DNA of 5,166 nucleotides, from contig NZ_JAVHLH010000047.1 of NCBI RefSeq assembly GCF_031082345.1, forward strand, positions 8,920 through 14,085, read 5' to 3'. The stretch is from Brevundimonas sp. GTDB lineage: Bacteria > Pseudomonadota > Alphaproteobacteria > Caulobacterales > Caulobacteraceae. Under the pieces are notes generated by a model. That model worked only from the letters and a program-made list of their open reading frames with translations. It was not told the origin of the DNA and did no database searches. Positions 1 through 5,166 of this stretch are shown one piece after another (the stretch's first letter is position 1; every line of letters begins with the position of its first letter). The translations under genes and the position numbers were made by a program.

Positions 1-1857
<1,857 letters not shown>

Positions 1858-1865
1858 GGTTAGCG

Positions 1866-1909
1866 GCGTCGGCGCTCGCGACGCGGTCGCTCGCTGCCTG
1901 AGCGCGACC
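1866..1909. terminator. Possible bidirectional terminator hairpins between polA and the Rieske gene
   Basis: The convergent gap holds two adjacent inverted repeats. The first is GCGTCG (1866-1871) with CGACGC (1879-1884), a 6-bp stem with a 7-nt loop. The second is GGTCGC (1885-1890) with GCGACC (1904-1909). It can refold as an 8-bp stem, GGTC/GACC plus GCTC/GAGC, with a 2-nt bulge. The second arm ends on the first base of the complement of the Rieske stop codon. No T-run follows on either strand, so this is not a classical intrinsic terminator. The convergent position makes a shared stop or RNA-end-protecting structure plausible, but GC-rich DNA forms such stems easily. Confidence 0.35.
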
Positions 1910-2307
1910 TAGGCCGTGCGGATCATCCCGTCCGCGACCGTGACCGGCCAGGGCGTCAGCCGGGCGCCGGCGCAGGGGCCGCCGGTGCACAGGCCGCTGA
2001 GCGGCTCGAACACCGCCCCGTGCCAGCCGCACAGGATCAGGGATCCGTCCGGCGTCAGGTAGCGGTCCAGCTCGATGGCCAGCGGATGGCCCTGATGCGG
2101 GCAGCGGTCGACATAGCCCGCCACCTCGCCGTCCTTGCGGATGACGAAGCCGTGGAAGAAGGCCTCGCCGATCTGCAGCACGAAGGACCGGGCGCCGGGG
2201 TCGGCCAGCTCTGCCTCGGGGCACAGGGGGACGTTCGGCGGGGTCGACCAGACGCGCTTGCGCTCCGGTTGCGGGGCGGGGGCGGGGGCGGGCGCTGGCT
2301 CCGTCAA
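1909..2307 (-). CDS. Small Rieske [2Fe-2S] ferredoxin-like protein
   Basis: A 132-residue soluble electron-transfer protein with one Rieske domain. The cluster ligands are visible as C69-P-H71 and C93-G-W-H96, followed by the usual turn near LCTGGPC. At the two places where bc1-type Rieske proteins carry a disulfide, this protein has H74 and W95, and the CHGS serine is replaced by A97. It therefore resembles low-potential ferredoxins of the oxygenase or NirD type more than respiratory Rieske subunits. There is no signal peptide or membrane segment, so a cytosolic location is inferred. Residues 5-14 are an Ala-Pro repeat that looks like a flexible linker. The start is TTG at 2307: reading upstream in frame, no ATG, GTG or TTG occurs before the stop at 2455-2457, and the next usable codon (GTG, residue 43) would cut into the domain. 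TTG overlaps the gpsA TGA by 2 nt, so translation is probably coupled to gpsA. The redox partner and substrate cannot be told from this window. Confidence 0.88.
   Translation of the reverse strand: MTEPAPAPAPAPQPERKRVWSTPPNVPLCPEAELADPGARSFVLQIGEAFFHGFVIRKDGEVAGYVDRCPHQGHPLAIELDRYLTPDGSLILCGWHGAVFEPLSGLCTGGPCAGARLTPWPVTVADGMIRTA
2273..2292 (+). other. G-quadruplex-forming motif at the 5' end of the Rieske gene
   Basis: Four G-tracts of 4, 5, 5 and 3 bases (2273-2276, 2278-2282, 2284-2288, 2290-2292) are separated by single C residues. This fits a canonical intramolecular G-quadruplex with 1-nt loops, the most stable class known in vitro. The G-rich strand is the template strand for the Rieske gene and lies 15-34 nt inside it. 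On the coding strand the same bases give the Ala-Pro repeat. The motif is observed; any effect on transcription or replication is inferred. It may only be a by-product of Pro and Ala codons in a GC-rich genome. Confidence 0.7.
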
Positions 2308-3302
2308 TGCCGCTCGGCCTTGAGCGGGCGCGACAGCAGGGCGTCGATCATCCCCTGCACCGTGGTCTCGCCGGCCAGCACGTCGGCCACGGCCAGCGAG
2401 ATCGGCATGTCGACCCCCGTCTTCGCCGCCAGCTCGCGCACGGCGGGGGCCGATTCATAGCCCTCGGCCACCGAGCGCTTGCCGGCCAGGGCCTGCTCCA
2501 CGCTCTGGCCCTGACCGAGGGCGAGGCCGAGGCTCATGTTGCGCGACTGCGGGCTGGAGCAGGTCAGGACCAGGTCGCCGAGGCCGCACAGGCCGGCCAC
2601 GGTCTCCGCCTCGCCGCCCAGGGCGACGCCCATCCGGGTCATCTCGGCGAAGCCGCGGGTGATCAGGGCGGCGTGGGCGCTGCGCCCCAGCCCGCGGCCC
2701 TCGCTGATGCCGCAGGCGATGGCCAGGACGTTCTTGATCGCCCCGCCGACCTCGGCCCCGATCAGGTCGGAGGCCAGGTAGGGGCGGAAGGTCGGGGCCG
2801 ACAGGGTCTCCATCAGGGCCTGGCCGAGGGCGGTGTCGGCGCAGGCCAGGGTGACGGCGCTGGGCAGGCCGCGGGCCACCTCGCCGGCGAAGCTGGGGCC
2901 AGACAGGACCGCGGCGGGGGCGGCCGGGATGGTCTCGGCCAGCACCTCGGTCATCAGCTTCAGCGAGCCCCGCTCGATGCCCTTGGAGCACAGGACGACC
3001 GGCACGCCGATCCGGTGGTGCGGGGCGAAGGCCGTGAGCGTCGAGCGCATGTGCTGGGCCGGGGGCACGGCGAGGATCAGGTCGCAGGCGGCGAGGTCGG
3101 CGAGCTCGGCGGTGATCGAGACGCGGCTGTCGAGGACGACGCCCGGCAGGAAGGCCTCATTGATCCGCCGGGCGCGGATGCTGTCCACCACCTCGGGCTC
3201 GCGCGCCTGCAGCAGGACGTCGAGCCCCGCCCAGCCGGCCACCTGGGCCAGGGCCGTGCCCCAGGCGCCCGCGCCGATCACTCCCGCCGTGCGAAATTCC
3301 AT
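2304..3302 (-). CDS. gpsA: NAD(P)H-dependent glycerol-3-phosphate dehydrogenase
   Basis: This enzyme reduces dihydroxyacetone phosphate to sn-glycerol 3-phosphate, the backbone of membrane phospholipids, in the cytosol. The protein has 332 residues, a normal length. The N-terminal Rossmann fold shows [13 protein letters not shown] (residues 7-19, the dinucleotide-binding glycine motif). CSKGIE (105-110, K107) and [13 protein letters not shown] (133-145) follow. The C-terminal helical domain has [15 protein letters not shown] (184-198), with K190 as the expected catalytic lysine, then [11 protein letters not shown] (240-250). The ATG at 3302 is supported by AGGAG five bases upstream and by the family-typical distance to the glycine motif. 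The open frame continues upstream across tsaD, but that stretch is a shadow. The gene sits 8 nt after tsaD and overlaps the Rieske gene by 2 nt, so the three are probably one transcript. No catalytic residue looks missing. Confidence 0.97.
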   Translation of the reverse strand: MEFRTAGVIGAGAWGTALAQVAGWAGLDVLLQAREPEVVDSIRARRINEAFLPGVVLDSRVSITAELADLAACDLILAVPPAQHMRSTLTAFAPHHRIGVPVVLCSKGIERGSLKLMTEVLAETIPAAPAAVLSGPSFAGEVARGLPSAVTLACADTALGQALMETLSAPTFRPYLASDLIGAEVGGAIKNVLAIACGISEGRGLGRSAHAALITRGFAEMTRMGVALGGEAETVAGLCGLGDLVLTCSSPQSRNMSLGLALGQGQSVEQALAGKRSVAEGYESAPAVRELAAKTGVDMPISLAVADVLAGETTVQGMIDALLSRPLKAERH

Positions 3303-3307
3303 ATCCG

Positions 3308-3312
3308 CTCCT
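3308..3312 (-). promoter_or_regulatory. gpsA Shine-Dalgarno overlapping the tsaD stop codon
   Basis: On the minus strand the tsaD stop TAG runs directly into AGGAG, reading TAGGAG, and the gpsA ATG follows after 5 nt (CGGAT). This fixes the gpsA start at 3302. Ribosomes ending tsaD would release exactly on the gpsA ribosome-binding site, which suggests translational coupling or reinitiation. It is the clearest ribosome-binding site in the window. Confidence 0.85.
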
Positions 3313-4432
3313 ATGACTTGGCGCCCTTGCGGCCCGGCCTGTGGGTCGGGTCGGACAGGGCGCTCGCCTCGTCCAGCGGCCAGCGCGGCCGGGCGACGGC
3401 GTCGATATCCGAGGTCCAACCCTTCTGCAGCCGTTCCGCTCCCGCCAGAGCGATCATCGCCGCATTGTCGGTGCAATAGGCCATGGGCGGGGCGAGAAAG
3501 GCGAATCCGTTCCGCGCCGCCGTGGCTTCCAGCGTGGCGCGCACGGTCCGGTTGGCCGCCACGCCCCCGGCCACCACGAACAGGCGGTGGTCCCCGGCCC
3601 AGGCTTTCAGCGCCCGGTCGGCGCGGTCGCCGAGCTGGCGGGCGATGGCCGTCTGCACCGCATCGGCGAGGTCGGCCCGGTCCTGGTCGGTCTCGCAGGC
3701 GTGGGCGAGGCGCGAGGCGGCGGTCTTGAGGCCGGAGAAGGAGAAGTCGCAGTCCTTGCGGCCCAGCAGCGCCCGCGGCAGGTCGAAGCGGGCGCCGTCG
3801 CCGGTCTCGGCCAGTTTCTCCAGCGCCGGCCCGCCGGGGTAGCCGAGGCCGAGGGCCTTGGCGATCTTGTCGAACGCCTCGCCGGCGGCGTCGTCGATGG
3901 TGGCGCCCAGCCGGGTCATGTCGCCGACGCCGCGCACCTCCAGCAGCTGGCAATGGCCGCCCGAGACCAGCAGCAGCAGGAAGGGATAGGCCACCGGCCG
4001 GCCCAGCCGCGCCGAGACGGCATGGCCCTCCAGATGGTTGACCGCGATCAGCGGCAAGCCCCGCGCCAGGGCTGCGGCCTTGCCGAAGCTGAGCCCCACC
4101 ATGACCCCGCCGACCAGCCCCGGCCCCGCCGTGGCCGCGATCCCGTCGAGGCCGTCATAGCCCAGCCCCGCCTCTTCCATGGCCCGCGCCGTCACCCCGG
4201 CGATCATCTCGACATGGCTGCGGGCCGCGATCTCGGGCACGACGCCGCCATAGGCCGCGTGGTCGTCGATCTGGCTGTGCACCACCGAGGACAGGACGGT
4301 GGCGACACCGTCCGGCGACAGGCGCACCACCGAGGCGGCGGTCTCGTCGCAGCTGGTCTCGAGGCCGAGCACGGTCAGGTCGCCCGCGGTTGCCCGGCGT
4401 CCCTCGCTGCTATAGTCGGCGGGCCTGTCCAT
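3311..4432 (-). CDS. tsaD: tRNA N6-adenosine threonylcarbamoyltransferase
   Basis: TsaD transfers the threonylcarbamoyl group from threonylcarbamoyl-AMP to A37 of ANN-decoding tRNAs (t6A), working with TsaB and TsaE in the cytosol; neither partner gene is in the window. Counting from ATG at 4432 (373 residues), motifs appear in order. They are [10 protein letters not shown] (23-32), TAGPGLVGG (101-109), NHLEGH (132-137), VSGGH (156-160), [10 protein letters not shown] (180-189), GYPGGP (197-202), SFSGLKTA (231-238), VAGGVAANR (287-295) and CTDNAA (320-325). H133, H137 and D322 match the expected metal ligands. The ORF stays open another 111 codons upstream, but that is antisense to hemC. The chosen ATG leaves about 20 weakly conserved residues before the family-typical VLGLETS start and has no clear Shine-Dalgarno. 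GTG at 4372 would give a 353-residue protein beginning almost where E. coli TsaD does, so the start is the uncertain part. It is first in a likely tsaD-gpsA-Rieske operon. Confidence 0.96.
   Translation of the reverse strand: MDRPADYSSEGRRATAGDLTVLGLETSCDETAASVVRLSPDGVATVLSSVVHSQIDDHAAYGGVVPEIAARSHVEMIAGVTARAMEEAGLGYDGLDGIAATAGPGLVGGVMVGLSFGKAAALARGLPLIAVNHLEGHAVSARLGRPVAYPFLLLLVSGGHCQLLEVRGVGDMTRLGATIDDAAGEAFDKIAKALGLGYPGGPALEKLAETGDGARFDLPRALLGRKDCDFSFSGLKTAASRLAHACETDQDRADLADAVQTAIARQLGDRADRALKAWAGDHRLFVVAGGVAANRTVRATLEATAARNGFAFLAPPMAYCTDNAAMIALAGAERLQKGWTSDIDAVARPRWPLDEASALSDPTHRPGRKGAKS
4390..4416 (+). promoter_or_regulatory. Candidate housekeeping promoter for hemC
   Basis: TTGCCCG (4390-4396) and GCTATAGT (4409-4416) are 12 nt apart. 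They match the Caulobacter housekeeping promoter pattern recalled from the literature (TTGACGS, 10-14 nt, GCTANAWC) at 5 of 7 and 6 of 8 positions. Transcription would start near 4423, giving hemC a leader of about 55 nt. The element lies inside the annotated 5' end of tsaD on the opposite strand, so the hemC promoter would overlap the first tsaD codons. Matched by eye only. Confidence 0.5.
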
Positions 4433-4433
4433 C

Positions 4434-4451
4434 GGGTCGAGGTAACGACCC
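4434..4451. promoter_or_regulatory. Inverted repeat in the tsaD/hemC divergent gap
   Basis: GGGTCG (4434-4439) and CGACCC (4446-4451) form a perfect 6-bp inverted repeat around AGGTAA. It overlaps the proposed -10 of tsaD and would lie in the hemC leader RNA as a 6-bp hairpin. It could be a regulator-binding palindrome acting on both genes, a leader hairpin, or chance; no known operator was recognised. Confidence 0.35.
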
Positions 4452-4467
4452 CGACCCCCCGGCGCAA
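4439..4467 (-). promoter_or_regulatory. Candidate promoter for tsaD-gpsA-Rieske
   Basis: On the minus strand TTGCGCC (4467-4461) is followed after 14 nt by GTTACCTC (4446-4439). The -10 part matches the recalled Caulobacter pattern GCTANAWC at 6 of 8 positions; the -35 part is weak beyond TTG. The expected transcription start falls close to 4432, the A of the tsaD ATG, so the message could be leaderless, in keeping with the lack of a Shine-Dalgarno. Low to moderate confidence. Confidence 0.35.
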
Positions 4468-4477
4468 CGGCTGTCTC

Positions 4478-5166
4478 ATGGCTCCTCTCGTCCGCATCGG
4501 CACGCGCCGCTCCAAACTGGCCCTGACCCAGTCCGGCATGATGCAGCGCGCCATCGGCCGGGCCCTCGGCGTGCCCGAGTCCGACATCGCCGAGGCCGTG
4601 CCGCTGGTCGAGATCGTCACCACCGGCGATCGGGTCCAGGACCGCCGCCTGATGGAGATCGGCGGCAAGGCCCTGTTCACCAAGGAGATCGAGGAGGCGC
4701 TGCTGGACGGCCGCGTAGACGTGGCGGTCCATTCGATGAAGGACGTCCCGGCCGAGCAGCCGCATGGCCTGTGCATCGCCGCGGTGCCGCCGCGCGAGGA
4801 TCCGCGCGACGCCTTCGTCAGCGAGAGCTTCGCCACCTTCGAGGACCTCCCCATGGGGGGCCGGCTGGGGACCGCCTCGATGCGGCGGCAGGCCCAGGCG
4901 CTGGCGCTGCGGCCGGATCTGCAGATCGAGATGCTGCGCGGCAATGTCGACACCCGGCTGCGCAAGCTGGCCGAGGGCGAGTTCGACGCCATCCTGCTGG
5001 CCGTTTCGGGCCTCAACCGGCTCGGCTTCGAGGGCGTGATCCGCGAGCGGCTGTCGCTCGACGACTTCCTGCCGGCGCCGGGACAGGGGGCCCTGGCCCT
5101 GCAGACCCGGGCCGACGACCGCGGCGCGGCCTGGGTCGCGGCCCTGGACGATCCGGCGACCGCCCT
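4478..5166 (+). CDS. hemC: Porphobilinogen deaminase (hydroxymethylbilane synthase), 3' end outside window
   Basis: HemC joins four porphobilinogen molecules into the linear tetrapyrrole hydroxymethylbilane, an early cytosolic step of heme synthesis. The frame from ATG at 4478 is open to the window end: 229 codons, about two thirds of a usual protein of 310-325 residues. Visible family signatures are RIGTRRSKLAL (6-16, R10 matching E. coli R11), GGKALFTKE (62-70), VHSMKDVP (84-91, with D89 the catalytic aspartate matching E. coli D84), GTASMRRQ (131-138), RGNVDTRL (154-161) and PAPGQGALAL (199-208). Domains 1 and 2 are covered. The domain 3 cysteine that holds the dipyrromethane cofactor would lie beyond 5166 and cannot be checked. 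The start is the family-typical one, five residues before RIGTR, but no good Shine-Dalgarno precedes it. It diverges from tsaD across 45 bp. Confidence 0.96.
   Translation, partial: MAPLVRIGTRRSKLALTQSGMMQRAIGRALGVPESDIAEAVPLVEIVTTGDRVQDRRLMEIGGKALFTKEIEEALLDGRVDVAVHSMKDVPAEQPHGLCIAAVPPREDPRDAFVSESFATFEDLPMGGRLGTASMRRQAQALALRPDLQIEMLRGNVDTRLRKLAEGEFDAILLAVSGLNRLGFEGVIRERLSLDDFLPAPGQGALALQTRADDRGAAWVAALDDPATA

Noticed and set aside
2307..3479. A 390-codon plus-strand frame opposite gpsA
   Set aside because: Gly/Ala/Gln/His-rich mirror of gpsA codons with no domain; typical of GC-rich antisense frames.
3303..3953. Long upstream extension of the gpsA open frame across tsaD
   Set aside because: It is the alternate frame of tsaD, low-complexity Arg/Pro/Gly, and the ATG at 3302 has a good Shine-Dalgarno. 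No gpsA fusion is supported.
4433..4765. Upstream extension of the tsaD open frame
   Set aside because: It is antisense to the well-conserved 5' half of hemC and has no TsaD-like residues.
4852..4861. CCCCATGGGG palindrome within hemC
   Set aside because: Only 10 bp, within codons for conserved-length protein; expected by chance in GC-rich DNA.

Overview
This is a very GC-rich window with almost no non-coding DNA. It holds five protein genes, all of recognisable families. Family resemblance, the pairing of hemC divergent from tsaD-gpsA, the promoter style and the scarcity of GANTC sites suggest an alphaproteobacterium, most likely of the Caulobacterales (Caulobacter/Brevundimonas type). The lineage is an inference from memory and was not checked by a search.

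Layout from left to right. Positions 1-1857 (+) are the 3' part of polA (DNA polymerase I). They cover the 3'-5' proofreading exonuclease and the polymerase domain; the upstream part, including any 5' nuclease domain, lies outside. Positions 1858-1908 are a 51-bp convergent gap with two GC-rich hairpins and no T-tract. Positions 1909-2307 (-) encode a small soluble Rieske [2Fe-2S] ferredoxin-like protein that starts at TTG, overlapping the stop codon of the preceding gene. Positions 2304-3302 (-) are gpsA (glycerol-3-phosphate dehydrogenase). Positions 3311-4432 (-) are tsaD (tRNA t6A threonylcarbamoyltransferase). The 45-bp gap at 4433-4477 is a compact divergent control region. Positions 4478-5166 (+) are the first two thirds of hemC (porphobilinogen deaminase), cut by the window end.

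The minus-strand genes tsaD, gpsA and the Rieske gene are packed as one likely operon. The gap from tsaD to gpsA is 8 nt, with the gpsA Shine-Dalgarno built into the tsaD stop codon. gpsA and the Rieske gene overlap by 2 nt in a stop/start junction. Divergent candidate promoters serve tsaD and hemC. The genes cover unrelated housekeeping jobs: DNA repair and replication (polA), phospholipid precursor supply (gpsA), tRNA modification (tsaD), tetrapyrrole synthesis (hemC) and an electron carrier of unknown partner (Rieske).

I see no mobile element, CRISPR array, RNA gene or defence system, and no evidence of a new multi-gene system. The points most worth a second look are small-scale. They are a perfect 15-bp inverted repeat inside polA at the window edge, a dense G-quadruplex motif at the 5' end of the Rieske gene, that gene's TTG start, and the overlapping divergent promoters, with a possible leaderless tsaD message.
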